A stretch of DNA of 64,000 bases from the NCBI RefSeq assembly GCF_037392515.1, contig NC_090295.1, positions 21,096,001-21,160,000 on the forward strand. The letters are read 5' to 3'. The DNA is from Haliotis asinina. Its lineage: Eukaryota > Mollusca > Gastropoda > Lepetellida > Haliotidae. A program made the position numbers and the translations under genes. Below the pieces are notes generated by a model that was not told the origin of the DNA, ran no database searches, and saw nothing but the letters and a program-made list of their open reading frames with translations. Each line of letters starts with the position of its first letter. Position 1 is the stretch's first letter. Positions 1 through 11,113 of the stretch are shown here, one piece after another.

Positions 1-108
1 CACGCCTAAAGTCGGGTTCGTTTCTCCACATGGGTACAGTGTGTGAAACCCATTTCTGGTGTCCTCAGTCGTGATATTGCTGGATAAAAAGACGGCGGCG
101 TTAAGCTA
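1..108 (+). mobile_element. tRNA-derived SINE (family A), 3' part
   Basis: The sequence reads from the tRNA-like head (GGGTTCGTTTCTCC) through ACATGGGTACAGTGTG and CCCATTTCTGGTGTCC to GATATTGCTGG and a GGCGTTAAGCTA tail. This is the order seen in the other family A copies of the window. The 5' head lies outside the window. A weaker tail-like piece follows at about 290-362. Confidence 0.6.
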
Positions 109-589
109 TACTCTGTGTCTTCCTGGAGACTCTAACAGAGGATCTGGCTTTTAGCCAGTGTGACCAGCAGATGGTTGCACTGTGGATTGTAACATGACAG
201 AGATGATGACAGTGTCCGTCAACTGGATCGTTGTACTGTTGGAATATTGCCATGTCCACTCATGAACCCAAATCTCTTTAATTGAACTATTGCGAAGTGA
301 GACCCATTGTGGTGTCCCCTAATTTTCTGAAATATTGCGAAAAGCAGCACAGGCCCTCACTCCTTGTCAGAAGCACAGACTAACATGAAGCAACAGTTAC
401 CTGTTGATTAAAATGTGCATCTGAAACAATAATGATATCAACTAGGGGCGGAGTACAACTGTTCTTAATTTCAAAGCTCAATCAGTCTTAACTTGTCAAA
501 TCCTTCTACGGTTAGGCCCCTTTTAATTGCAATTCTCCAGGTCGATGACAAGGGAGACTACAGCTTGTTTTTAATTTTTTGCACGTTAG

Positions 590-766
590 GTGGCGCGGTC
601 GACATGGGTCCTTTCTTTTACGGCCTTGGCACGGATACCCTTTCTGCTAGAGCGTACCAATTCAATGACACAACAGGCGAGTTTAAGAACATCGTTGCCG
701 TTGTCACCGCTCGAGGATGCTTTCCTATCACCAGAACAACTGTGATTCTGCGTCCCGGATCCGGAA
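590..766 (+). CDS. Possible exon of a host gene, PKD-like beta-sandwich segment
   Basis: An open frame runs through this stretch while the other two forward frames are stopped. A pyrimidine tract ending TTAG lies just before 590, and a perfect donor GTAAGT starts at 767, so the exon would be 177 nt with phase 1 at both ends. Such symmetric phase 1-1 exons are common for extracellular domains. The peptide (YQFNDTTGEFKNIVAVVT, then RTTVILRP) resembles the last strands of PKD/REJ-type Ig-like domains, but this is pattern recognition only. An alternative acceptor, TCTCCAG, ends at 540 in the same frame and would give a longer exon. Upstream exons would lie outside or far left of the window. Confidence 0.38.
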
Positions 767-1066
767 GTAAGTGGTGATCACAAATGGTGTTTGGAACTGG
801 TTTCAATCTCATAACTGATGACTGTATAACTACTACGGATCAGTTTATCGAATATCATTTCTTTCAAACGCATATTTAAAGGGGGTCAAGAACATAAGTT
901 TCCTGATTTTTTACAACCATAAAAATTCCTGATTCAATCATGGCTTGCAGTTTTTATAACACGTCCACATTGCACCAGGGTTGTTGTGAATGGGATAGGT
1001 GAGAATGTGCCAGGGTCATGGTGCATGATTTGTGCTCCTAACAATAAAGGTGTGTGATTCTTCCAG

Positions 1067-1156
1067 ACAACGTCTTGAGAGTCGCGTGCGTGAACAATAT
1101 ATTGCCCGGTATCAGGGACAGCACCAATCTTCGACCCCCCATACTACTGTAGTAAG
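1067..1156 (+). CDS. Possible last coding exon of the same gene
   Basis: The segment is bounded by an acceptor (TTCTTCCAG, ending 1066) and a strong donor (AAG then GTGAGA, from 1157). Joined in phase to the exon ending at 766 it adds 27 residues (NNVLRVACVNN to RPPILL) and stops at TAG 1150-1152. Splicing would then continue in the 3' UTR, across an intron holding a long CT repeat, to an acceptor (CTTTCTTTCACAG) ending at 1636. A second frame is also open through both this exon and 1637-1690, but it does not match the phase of the exon before it. The model rests on splice signals alone. Confidence 0.3.
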
Positions 1157-1167
1157 GTGAGAAAAAC

Positions 1168-1344
<177 letters not shown>

Positions 1345-1690
1345 CAGATCAGTCAGATGATATTTTCAGTTAAACGATCTGCGTCCCGTTCCTCAAAGCG
1401 CAACGATGACCGTAATTCCTATTCTTTAACATAGACTTACTTACTGCCTGTGACGATGCGACGTCTTTCAAGAACGGGGCCATGAGACACCTTCCACATG
1501 GGACCTTCATGGCCAGTCATTAATTCAGACCAGCGTTTCTCTGCACAACCAGAACGTATATACTTTTAATGAGACAGTTTGACCTCTGAAAATTTTTTAT
1601 GATGTTCATTGTTATTTCTCTCTCTTTCTTTCACAGAGCGCCCAGAAAGATGTCAGAAACAAGCACGAGAACCTGGCTGCGTTAATTTGA

Positions 1691-2402
1691 CGTTTCTTGC
1701 TTTGTACAAGGATGTTGGGGACCTCTTTGTCGGACAGCGAATGAACTGATTGTAACTGTGAACATGGATTATAACTTTCGAATTTGTTCGATGGGTTAGT
1801 GGTTAAGTCAAAGTCAAAATGAAGTGTACTGTATGAAACCCCCCGGCCTATATATATAGCGGTTACAGTGATAAATGAATATTTTGGATGTTTACATGTA
1901 TATATATTTAATGGTATACATTTAGTTTAATAAGAAGATCTCATTTTGCTAATGCATGTCAAAGATGCAAAGACAAATGTGAATATTTTAGTTTAGGTTA
2001 GAAGTAAAGGTATTTGCTCTTTAATCCGAAGATCAGGATTCGATAATAACTTGCATTATTCCTATCCTGCTTATGATCTTTTGTTTATATTTAACCAAAG
2101 AATATTGTTCTATCTTACTTGGAGAACCGAATTGAGATTTTGAGGAAAACGATACAAGAGGTCTCAAGTGACTGTACGTTTCACTACATTTTTGAAACAA
2201 TAAATGGTTACTGCTCCATTCCAGTTTTCATTTTCTGATGCCTCTAGAACTGTGGTATTTAGTGAGTGGTTGAAACATCTTTACGTTAAAACAGTGTGTA
2301 GTGTTATATTATAAACTAGCAAGATTCTGTAGACGCTGGATACATTACATTTGTATACATTATTTGTAACTTGTGGGAGAGGATCCATCCATGCATCGAT
2401 GG
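1691..2402. other. AT-rich stretch, no gene seen
   Basis: No convincing exon. An AATAAA at about 2199-2204 could be a distant poly(A) signal for the gene to the left, but nothing else supports it. Confidence 0.5.
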
Positions 2403-2403
2403 G

Positions 2404-2470
2404 ATATAGAGAATCTCACCCAAGTGTCTACTGATATCAATATCTCAACACCAGTTGATAAAGTAACAAA
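2404..2470 (+). repeat. Short dispersed repeat, partner of 7336-7428
   Basis: Bases 2404-2430 are an exact 27-nt reverse complement of 7402-7428. The following GTGTCTACTGATATCA...GTTGATAAAG also resembles 7336-7380 in direct orientation. This looks like a small hairpin-type non-autonomous element present twice. Confidence 0.5.
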
Positions 2471-2770
2471 TATCCGAGGCTTGCTTGCCGAGATTCTATT
2501 TATCATCCAAAATAATTCTTCATTAGTTTTCAATGAAAAATGTACATCTCTGAACACAGCACTGCCATTAGATTTGCAGTGCATCAACGTCATAGAATTG
2601 TGACATGACGTTCATGACGTCATATCATTGTAAAGGCATTTACAAAATCTACTGTCAAAACGATATCTCCTAGAAGATATCGTGTGATCTCACACAAGCG
2701 ATATCACCTGTGGAACACAGTTTTGGATGATAAATATTGGGGCTCCTTCATGGCGTAAACAAACGAAAAC

Positions 2771-2957
2771 GGCGAGTCTGCAAATAATCGAGCCAAGACC
2801 AGACAATCCACTGATCAATAGCATGACTATCGATCATCTCAATGAGAATACGATGCCACTTGTCAGCCAAATCAGCTACCCTGACAACCCGATCCCGTTA
2901 GTCGAATCTTACGACAAGCATGGGTTATTAAAGATTCATTCCAACCTGGATCTACAT
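2771..2957 (-). mobile_element. SINE family B copy
   Basis: On the minus strand it carries the family landmarks in order: CCATGCTTGTCGTAAGA, GGGATCGGGTTGTCAGGGT, the GATCGATAGTCATG block, and GACTCG-like sequence followed by TTTGCAGAC. It is diverged, and is followed at 3029 by a second copy in opposite orientation. Confidence 0.65.
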
Positions 2958-3028
2958 GGGTCGACAGAGAAGAACCTGATTCTCAGCGTTTCTTTTGCTG
3001 TTCAGTATACAGTCTACATTGCACATGG

Positions 3029-3135
3029 GTAGATCGATGCTCATGCTGTTGATCACTCGATTGCCTGTTCCAGACTCGATTATTTACAAACCACCGCCAT
3101 ATAGCTGGGATATTCCTAAGTGTGGCGTTGAACAA
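3029..3135 (+). mobile_element. SINE family B fragment
   Basis: Direct-orientation 3' half: TAGATCGATGCTCATG, TTGATCACTCGATTG, CCAGACTCGATTATTTAC, CCGCCATATAGCTGG, ending in GTGTGGCGTTGAAC. It forms an inverted pair with the copy at 2771-2957. Confidence 0.7.
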
Positions 3136-3403
3136 AAGCCATCTAACATTCTTGCTGAAATTGGATTTAAAAGCTGTTACCCCCAGTCCAATCCATGCAT
3201 ATCCAAGACCTAGTTGAAACAATGTTTTGTCAGTAACATTCTCACATCAGTTGCAAATTCCAACAAATAAAATAACATCTGCTAGACTTTAGATGTATAC
3301 CGGTTTGGACGCATTGAGCTGTGTTTCAAGCAAATTGAGGTAGAACGTTTCATTGTGAAGACGTAAAATGGGTATCTTCAACTGGTATAAAATATGGTGT
3401 ACA

Positions 3404-3545
3404 GTGAGTGAGTGAGTGAGAATAGTTTCACGTCGCTTTTGGCAATATTTCCGCAATATCACCGCGGTAGACACAAGAAATGGACTTCAAATGTACTTAT
3501 GTGGGGAATAAAAACGCTTTGACCACAATGCTACCATACCGCCTC
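3404..3545 (-). mobile_element. SINE family A copy
   Basis: It starts at the GTGAGTGAGTGAGTGAG tail, continues with TTTCACGTCGCTTTTGGCAATATT and ATATCACCGCGG, and ends in a decayed tRNA-like head (AACGCTTTGACCACAATGCTACC). The B-box region is largely lost. Confidence 0.7.
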
Positions 3546-3628
3546 ACTAGTTGTGGATGTGAGGAAGCCCATTGTCAAGATGTAGATTGGGTATCTTCAA
3601 CTGGTATAATATACGTTGCCTTGCGAGG

Positions 3629-3768
3629 GAGTGAGTTTAGTTTTACGTCGCTTTTTGCAATGTTACGATGATAGATACCAGAAACACACAGTCTACCCAT
3701 GTGGAGAATCACACTTCGGGTCTTTGACGTGACGAGCGAACGCTTTAAACACAAGGCTACCCCACGAA
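3629..3768 (-). mobile_element. SINE family A copy
   Basis: Tail GAGTGAGTTTAGTTTTACGT, then the ACCCATGTGGAGAATC region and the head TGACGAGCGAACGCTTTAAA with AAGGCTACCCC. It lies less than 100 bp from the previous copy, in the same orientation. Confidence 0.72.
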
Positions 3769-3984
3769 CGCCCAGAAAACATTTACAAGTTTGTAACTAT
3801 ATTTTTTCGTTGCATTAAACTCTTGTGTACCCTGCAAGTCAGAATCAAAATTTGATTCGGCAGGATTTAAGTGTCAAAGTCATTACAATGTAGTTGAGAT
3901 AACTTAAACAAAGAGTGTTAAACAGTTATGATAGTTATGATCGATTCCTTCGATTTGAGAGTAGAGTACTTGGAGGAGCCTACC

Positions 3985-4282
3985 AAATGAAATATCTAGC
4001 ATACTGTCCACTTCGTCATCTGTACACTCTACACCTGCCATCCGAGCTGTCAAATGAAATCTCGACTAGCCAGTGAAGAAAACACCATTCCAATCGTCTC
4101 CCAATCTTGCACCAGGCAAGAGGTGCCTGTCGGTGACTTTGGAGCAAATCTGGACGTATTGGAGGACGTCGGGGTCGGATGTTGTGTTGCCCCAATCGGC
4201 TCCGTACAGTCCTGAAACTGACAGTGGTCATACTGACAGTCTGGATGAGCCGAATGGGGTTGTCAGGCTGATGTGATGTCAC
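3985..4282 (-). mobile_element. Tc1/mariner-like transposase fragment
   Basis: On the minus strand one frame reads RTVRSRL, then IRPRRPPIRPDLLQSHRQ, LAWCKIGRRLEW and DSSDGRCRVYR. These are the linker and the start of the catalytic domain of Tc1-like transposases (usual form: TVRNRLRE, IRPRRP, RQARLAWC, DESRFHL, DGRVRVYRR). Next to the DGRCRVYR motif, where FTDESRF is expected, the reading has shifted. In the alternative frame the first catalytic Asp codon has become Gly and the next codon a stop. Neither the N-terminal helix-turn-helix region nor the rest of the catalytic domain is present. It is a dead fragment. Confidence 0.75.
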
Positions 4283-4903
4283 CCGTGGACGTTCGGTTCA
4301 AGACAAATCCCTTGTGTTCCCGTAACGTTGAAAACGTGTCCATAGAGATGAAAGTTTTGGCCATTCCAGTTTAACAGCATACCCATGGCGCAGAGACCGA
4401 TTTTCTGTTGGCCGTGGCATGATGTAAGCGCAATTTAGGTTGATATTAATGTGTTTTCCTACTACATGCAGAGGCCAGAGACTAATCAACCATTTTTCAA
4501 TTTTCAGCATTAGATGTCCAAGTAAGTTAATTGTGCACGTTGTGTTGTTCGGTTGGAAGAGACGACAATAGACCCAATGCATTATCGACTATATATTCTG
4601 TGGGCTAAACTGAAATGGTGAGTATCGTTCGGACCAAGCCAGATGTCCTTAGTCCCCTACTGAGTCAGTAGCCAGTCATTCTGAGACCGGCTATCAGGTG
4701 TAAATATAGATACATTCATATAACATGTTTATTGTACACTTGCATTTAATTCTAATTTCTAAGTTCCCTACTTTGTTACCTTTCATTTGCGACATTTATA
4801 TCTCTTAAGCGTTCGTGGTTATGTCTACTACTCAAAACATGGCAAAACCAGTGTTGCGTTTCTTTTGCTGCTCACTACTTTCACATAAAAAGGGTAATTC
4901 TTT
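4283..4903. other. No gene or repeat recognised
   Basis: A 94-codon open frame on the minus strand (4298-4582) has no recognisable motif and no promoter or splice support. Confidence 0.5.
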
Positions 4904-4958
4904 TGTATGTATGTATGTATGTATGTATGTATGTATGTATGTATGTATGTATGTATGC
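4904..4958. repeat. (GTAT)n microsatellite
   Basis: About 13 perfect copies of the GTAT tetranucleotide. Confidence 0.97.
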
Positions 4959-6764
4959 ACGTTCAGTACGACATTACAGTCAATATGGCATTAGCATGCG
5001 AAAGTGAAATATGTAAATTAATGTGTGTATGTAAAAGATACATATTTACGTGCTTGCGTCCAAGCCAAAATGCGACATTCAATTCAATGTCTGCATAAGA
5101 AAACGAACTGCGAGTATAAAGGAAAATGCAATCAAAATATGTATTAATACGACAGGTCAATCCAAATGTAAACACAGTAACCAGTGAATTGAAATTCATG
5201 TGTAATTCTATGTGTAAGTTTTCTATTGACGTTGGTGGTTTGGGCTGTGTACTGTTGAAAGCAGTGGACATACATCATGTATTGCATCATGTTTTCCGTA
5301 CAGTACAGTGATATGTTTCCACTGTATCTGTCATCTGGAATTTCCTGTCATCATCAACAACTGAATGTCATTATGTCACCATTTACTACCTAAACTGCCT
5401 CGGGAGGGAGGAAAATCTTACGTACATGTATAACGACGCATAGACAATGAAGGTGTTTGAATCTCTTGTCAGACACCCACCTGTCAAGTTGGTTATTTTT
5501 GTATCTCAGGAATCGTGTATGAGTGGGCTATTAATGCGTCCTGGAGTTGATTCTCGCCACAGTATATATTTTATTTAACTTACTATGAACGAAGTATCGA
5601 AGTCTGTGACTTTCCTGGACATTGCTGAAGTCAGCGTACTTTTTGTACAGGTTACACAAAGCCAACCTTTTTCCACATACGTCAATAGTAACGTCATTTG
5701 TTCCTCACAAATAACAAGAACGTTACATGCCGTTACAAGACGTTACATGTGTGCACAGTGTGGTCTCGGAGCTGCAATGCAACACCAAGTCTGGCTTGGT
5801 TAACCTCTTGCCTACTTCGAGGACAAGGTTGATGACACCAAATGCTTGAAAACATCTCTGTACACGTTCAGCATTTGTCATACGGTTAAAAAAGAGAGCA
5901 CCGGATATCTAAGAATGTAGTCAGTTTTAATGACTGGATGGACACAGACTGCGAAATAGTCATTGGCCTACTAGCTATTAAATCTCCGGTCGGGCCAGTA
6001 AATTTCCATAATCACTGGCCCGACTGGAAAGTGAACTTTCACGGGGTCATTTTGTAAAATAATATATCACACTGTGTTAAGTTATAAGTCACTTTTAAAT
6101 CACGCAAGACTACGACCTGATAAAATTGTTTATCATATTAGCAACTTAATGATCAATTCCGTGTCATGCCGACAATGTCTTATTTTCACTGTTGTTGTGA
6201 ACTTTTGCTTACTAGTGTCTACATTCAAAGTTCCGGCTAATGAATAATTGTGTGGGCTAGTAACTTTCAGGCATGGCTAGTCAGATCGGCTCACAAAATT
6301 TGGAAAGTATTTCGCACACTGGACGGATGTACATTTGAAAAACAACAATATCTTACGCAATATCATCTAGTCCCTGTCACATGTCTCCATCAGAACGGAA
6401 GTTACGATACCCGCTCCGGGAGCAAACAGATCTTTATTTAGTGTGGTAGAACCTAAAAGGACATTCTCGCACTCATTGTGAGTTTGCTCTTCTCTGATCC
6501 TTGATGTACAATATTATTTCTTTACTAAAGTATGTGTTTGTGTATGTCATCTATAATCCGTTCAGATAAAGGAGATATCTCGGGATAGCTAGATCTGACT
6601 GTTTCTGACACGATAATTCAATAATTTGATATCTGATATGCTGTACATATTTTATTTAAAATACATCAATATTATTTTCGTTCTGTCATATGATGTCTGT
6701 TCGTATAAATGCATAAATGAAACTTGATGCATCACAACGCGTTTGTTGCTGGTATGTAATTATG
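4959..6764. other. AT-rich intergenic sequence with one strong hairpin
   Basis: No supported gene. A 14-bp inverted repeat lies at 5986-5999 and 6014-6027 (see findings). Open frames at 4963-5271 (minus) and 5585-5803 (plus) lack motifs or signals. Confidence 0.5.
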
Positions 6765-7345
6765 TGTCATGCAAGTTGCATCAGTATATGCCGCTTGCTG
6801 ATGCTACACATATACCATATAGGGTGCATCAGTATGTGTTGGTTACTGGTATAAATTAAATGGATGTATCGCACATGTTGCATCAATATGTGGTGGTTAT
6901 TGGTTTGGATGTATTTGTTAAACGTGTTGCATCTGTGTGTGTTGGTTAAAGGTATAAATGCATATTGCATCAACGTGTATTTACAGGTATTGATGCATGT
7001 ATGAAACGTGTTGTATCAATGTGTGTTGGTTACTGGTATCATCGCTTGCACCCTGCATCTTGCAACAACATGTGTCTTTACTGATAAAAATGCATGTATC
7101 ACACATGTTGCATCAGAATGTGTTGGTTGCATGTATATATGCATGTATCACACGTGTTGCATCAATATGTGATGTTTACTGATGTTAATGGTAGCATGAC
7201 ACATGTTGGATCAATATGTGTATTTAATGGTATAAATGTTTGCATCACACGTGTTGCATCAATATGGGTTGGTTAACGGTATAAATGCATGTATCACACG
7301 TGTTGCATCAATATGTGTTGGTTACTTGTATAAATGTGTCTACTC
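6765..7345. repeat. Degenerate minisatellite, period about 49 bp
   Basis: Repeated phrases TGTGTTGGTTACTGGTATAA and GCATGTATCACACGTGTTGC followed by ATCAATA recur about a dozen times with drift in length and sequence. The copies at 7090-7320 are the most alike. Weaker traces of the same AT-rich, ATGTAT-containing sequence continue towards 7900. Confidence 0.85.
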
Positions 7346-7428
7346 ATATCAGTTATAACAACACTCGTTGATAAAGGTAAAACTGATATAATTGTTATCA
7401 ATAGACACTTGGGTGAGATTCTCTATAT
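7336..7428 (+). repeat. Hairpin-type short element
   Basis: It begins GTGTCTACTCATATCAG and ends with the inverted TTGTTATCAATAGACAC followed by TTGGGTGAGATTCTC. The ends are imperfect inverted repeats of each other, and the last 27 nt are the exact reverse complement of 2404-2430. It may be a MITE-like non-autonomous element. Confidence 0.45.
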
Positions 7429-7434
7429 ACCCTA

Positions 7435-8016
7435 TATGTTACGACATATTGTATCGACCCAAATGTATTCATGAAACATGTAAATCGATATGTGAAACCC
7501 GCTGGTATGATTTGAAAGCATACTGTATACATTGCTTGTATATGTTTCTTGAATAAATCCACGTATATCCACGTCATTTTATGTATGGCCGATGAACAGA
7601 TCTTCAATGTGGTATATATACAGATATCGTGCTTCAAAACTGCATTAATATATGTTATAGAGTACATGCTGAAGGTACCAATATGTTGTACAAATGTATA
7701 TAGGATTATGTTTCAATATAGTATCAAAAACACAATGGCACACTAACATATACTACACATAAAAGCCTATATAATTCATGTCATCATTATGTATTAAGAG
7801 TTCGTACAAATGCATATTTCAGTCAGTATGCATCGAATGCTGTTGCCTGAATGCATGCTTCATACACGGAACCTACATCAATATAAATACATATAAACAA
7901 ACGTACATACATGTGCTCGTTATGGTGTAATATCACAACTGTTAGAAGTGTATAAATCACAGTGGTTCACCAGAATAAAGCTTTGCATTCACGAAACATG
8001 AGCTTGAAATGTACGC
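7435..8016. other. AT-rich, no gene seen
   Basis: ATGTAT/ATACAT-rich sequence, probably decayed satellite related to the minisatellite on its left. No supported exon. Confidence 0.4.
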
Positions 8017-8017
8017 A

Positions 8018-8143
8018 AGGACGGTGGGACAGCCCAAAGCAAAGGTTGAAGCGTTCGCTCGTCACGCCAAAGACCCAGGTTCGATTCCGCACATGGATAC
8101 ATCTGTTGTCCCATTGCTGTCATATTGTTGAAATATTACTGAG
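8018..8143 (+). mobile_element. SINE family A, near-complete head
   Basis: The tRNA-related head reads GGTTGAAGCGTTCGCTCGTC, then AAGACCCAGGTTCGATTCCG. The last part carries a good polymerase III B box (GGTTCGATTCC). The body and ATTGTTGAAATATTACTGAGTG tail follow. It abuts a second copy in opposite orientation. Confidence 0.8.
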
Positions 8144-8282
8144 TGAATGAGTTTAGTTTTACGCCACATTTAGCACTATTTCTGCGAAATCAAGGCGGGT
8201 GGCACAAGAAATGGGACTCACACATCCCACCCATGCAGGGAATCGAACCCGAGTCATCGGCGTGACTGGCAAACGACCCTTA
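8144..8282 (-). mobile_element. SINE family A copy, inverted to its neighbour
   Basis: Tail GAGTGAATGAGTTTAGTTTTAC, core AGCACTATTTCTGCGAAATC, head GGGAATCGAACCCGAGTCAT then CGGCGTGACTGGCAAACGA. Together with 8018-8143 it forms a tail-to-tail inverted pair. Confidence 0.8.
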
Positions 8283-8454
8283 ACATATTACTGAAAGCGA
8301 CGTCAACATATATTCTTATAAACGTATGCATTGTTACCGGTTTTTCGCTTTTCGATCCTCCCACTGGAATCGATTCGCGATAAAAGCGTCGAGCGTCTAT
8401 CTGTATTTTAATACTTTCAAACAATGAGCGTTGTTTCATATCAATATACCCGCG

Positions 8455-8700
8455 AACACTCGGTTAGAATGTTGGTCTTGAGTAACCCATGCTTGTCGTA
8501 AGAGGCGACCAAAGGGATCGGGTGGTCAGGCTCACTGACTTGGTTGACACATGTCATCGGTTCCCAATTGCGAAGATCGATGCTCATGTTGTTGATCACT
8601 GGATTGTCTGGTCCAGACTCAATTATTTACAAACCGTCCCCACGTAGCTGAAATACTACCGAGTGCGGCGTAAAACTTTACTCATTCATTCTCTCATTTC
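8455..8700 (+). mobile_element. SINE family B, near full length
   Basis: A long copy: TCGGTTAGAATGTTGGTCTT, CCATGCTTGTCGTAAGAGGC, GGGATCGGGTGGTCAGGCTC, TGACACATGTCATCGGTTCC, ATCGATGCTCATGTTG, CCAGACTCAATTATTTAC, then CCGAGTGCGGCGTAAAACTT and a CATTCATTCTCTC tail. Its 3' core and tail are shared with family A. Confidence 0.82.
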
Positions 8701-9028
8701 AATATGTAAATTCTTTTCAAAGACTTTAAATCGCGTGTTGTGTAACATTTTTTGGGTCAAAAAGCAGAACGCGTAAAATACTAGATTCTACTTAATGACT
8801 TTTCAACAAAGGAAACTGACAAGAAAAAGTACAGGATCCTGTTTCAATGAAGGTGAGTTCACACACGCGCATGTAAACACCAACTATGTTTAGCAGTTAT
8901 CACAAACTATACAGTTTCTCCATAAATCCTCGCCTTTTAGACGAACAACTAGACATATTATTATTCAACTTCTGCCCTTGTGGTCCCTACCGAGCCGTCG
9001 TATTCGTTATTGTCAGAAGTTTTTTGTG

Positions 9029-9217
9029 GATGCCGTGGTGGCTGAGAAGGTTAAATCGCTGACTTATGTGGCTAACACAAAGAACGTGGTGTGGACTATC
9101 AGTTGTCAGGCTTCCATTTTTGTGGAAGCCATGCTGGCTCAGTATGTTAAATCACTGACTTGTGTGCTGGCGAGTAGCTTTTTATCTCTGAGAGTGTGGG
9201 TTTGAATCCCGACTGGA
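9029..9217 (+). mobile_element. Different tRNA-derived SINE-like element, doubled head
   Basis: Two tRNA-like segments follow each other: GTGGTGGCTGAGAAGGTTAA then ATCGCTGACT, and CATGCTGGCTCAGTATGTTA then AATCACTGACT. The second ends with GTGGGTTTGAATCCCGACTG, an A-box / B-box arrangement like Ser/Leu tRNAs. No acceptor-stem pairing was found, so it is not called a tRNA gene. It belongs to neither family A nor family B. Confidence 0.5.
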
Positions 9218-9219
9218 TG

Positions 9220-10260
9220 CGTATTCTTTTCAGTTAACTCAAAATATTTCACATTAATTATCTTAAATAACTAGTTGACAGCTTATATAAATTTATCAGC
9301 AAACAACTTCTGCGTCACCTACTAACTGCCCCATGCCAACTCTCTGATAAATCTTGAATTGTAATTGACGACTATTAAACTGCATTCCCTTTATCATATT
9401 CTTTGAGGGTTTTGCTCAATCAGTTAGCAAAATAGATCCCCAAAAGCACAATACCCACGATCGTCTTAAAAAGCACTATTAACTCAATGCGGCTTAACTG
9501 TATTAAACACCAAAACGTTTTAATGACTGTGAGCATTTTAACAATTTTTTTTTTTTAAAAAAACCACTCATTCATGCTTTCCATATCCGTTAACACCGGG
9601 TGTCCTCGTCACTGATTGTCGGTGTTCAGTTCATATCAGTTTCACAGCTATTCTTTCCTTCATCCCAAACGGAATTTGTAACAGGGTGTCTTTCATTTAT
9701 ATGAAACAAACTTTACCACCCTGCGTGAAAAATGAAAATATTATCAGTGATATAAGAATCCCACTAAAGTCTGCTTTTGATTCATGAATTTTATTTTGGG
9801 AATCAGTCCAGAAAACGTGTTTTATTTAATGATAGAGCATTCTTTCCCCTAGACGTTACTCAAAGCCATATCCTCCCACGTACAGGTGTGGAAAAAGAAT
9901 GATGAGATATACTCCTCGATTGCGATTATGCCGGCGTATTACTGAGAGGTAAATAGAGGTATTCAAAGAATACAATGTATATAAGCTTGAGTGATTGTTA
10001 GTTCATTTATCTGATTACATTGATAACATCACCCGAACACAACCACTCACAGAAACAACATGCAAAACACGTGGCATGAATGTGATTCATATTGCAATGT
10101 TCACGCTGTAGTCTGATCGGTTAAAACCCACCGGTTATCATCCTCTGGTACAACAGGCTGCTCCTGGATAAAATACCCCAAAAAGCGTTTTCAGATCAAC
10201 ATTAGGACCGGGGTGCAAAGGTCAACTGATCGCCATGTTTACCCTAGACTCCGGATGAAT
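9220..10260. other. No gene or clear repeat
   Basis: AT-rich sequence with a poly(T)/poly(A) run near 9547-9562. No open frame with supporting signals. Confidence 0.5.
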
Positions 10261-10264
10261 TTGA

Positions 10265-10411
10265 GTGAGTGGGTGAGGTTAGTTTTACACCGCACTCAGC
10301 AATATTCTAGCTATGTGGCGGTGGTCTGTAAATAATCGAGTCTGGACCAGACAATCCAGTCATCAACAACATGAGCATCGATCTACGCAATTGGGAACCG
10401 ATGACATGTGG
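10265..10411 (-). mobile_element. SINE family B 3' half
   Basis: Tail GTGAGTGGGTGAGGTTAGTT, core ACCGCACTCAGCAATATTCT, then GGTCTGTAAATAATCGAGTC, ACAATCCAGTCATC and GAGCATCGATCTACGCAATT. It stops at GATGACATGTG. Confidence 0.8.
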
Positions 10412-10642
10412 GCTATGATGTGGGCGAGTACAGGAACAGCAAGGGGTAGGGTCGTAGCTGTTATTATAAAATAAAGCCCGGGCTTACATGTGATTGATGG
10501 TAGAAAGGTTGAGCAAGTCCTCAAAGCTTTGTATAGGTTAATCATCCTTAGTTATAGTAGTGATATAAATAAACTCTGCGAGGGATTTGCGAACGCTTTA
10601 ACTACACCCCGCTAAATAAAACAAAACCACACCGTAAAATAC

Positions 10643-10786
10643 ATAAATAAATAAATAAATGAATGAATGAATGAATGAATGAATGAATGAATGAATGAAT
10701 GAATGAATGACTGACTGACTGACTGACTGACTGACTGACTGACTGACTGACTGAATGAATGAAGAAAGAAAGAAAGAAAGAAAGAA
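10643..10786. repeat. Compound tetranucleotide microsatellite
   Basis: (AAAT)n, then (GAAT)n, (GACT)n, a short GAAT run, and (GAAA)n. The open frames on its minus strand are products of the repeat. Confidence 0.95.
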
Positions 10787-11113
10787 TGATAACAACAAGA
10801 CCCATCCAAAACTTGTTTTTGTATGTCGTGGGTGCGGGTTTTGAATTAACAGAGATCGGACCTGGCATCTGCCAAGATTATGATGGATATGTAGTACGAA
10901 CATCGTAACGCTAACTCTCTCTCTATATATTATCTTGACAGAAACAAACGATTCCTTTTAAATTAAAAATAGCAGACTCATGATACAGATATTGTGTTAC
11001 ATACATTTGTCACAAACACAGAACTTGAAATGGCGGATAACAACAATATACCATTATAATAACTGTACTTATAAATGAGCAACAGGTTCTACAAAATAAA
11101 TGCATAACAAATT

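Noticed and set aside
6767-7276. Several frames with CCIRMCWL / HTCCIN-type repeats
   Set aside because: They are translations of the 49-bp minisatellite.
9127-9217. Possible tRNA gene (Ser/Leu-like A and B boxes)
   Set aside because: No matching acceptor stem or proper anticodon arm was found, and a second similar head lies just upstream, so a SINE origin fits better.
10598-10903. Overlapping minus-strand frames rich in SFIHSFIHSF and SVSQSVSQ
   Set aside because: They are translations of the tetranucleotide microsatellite at 10643-10786.
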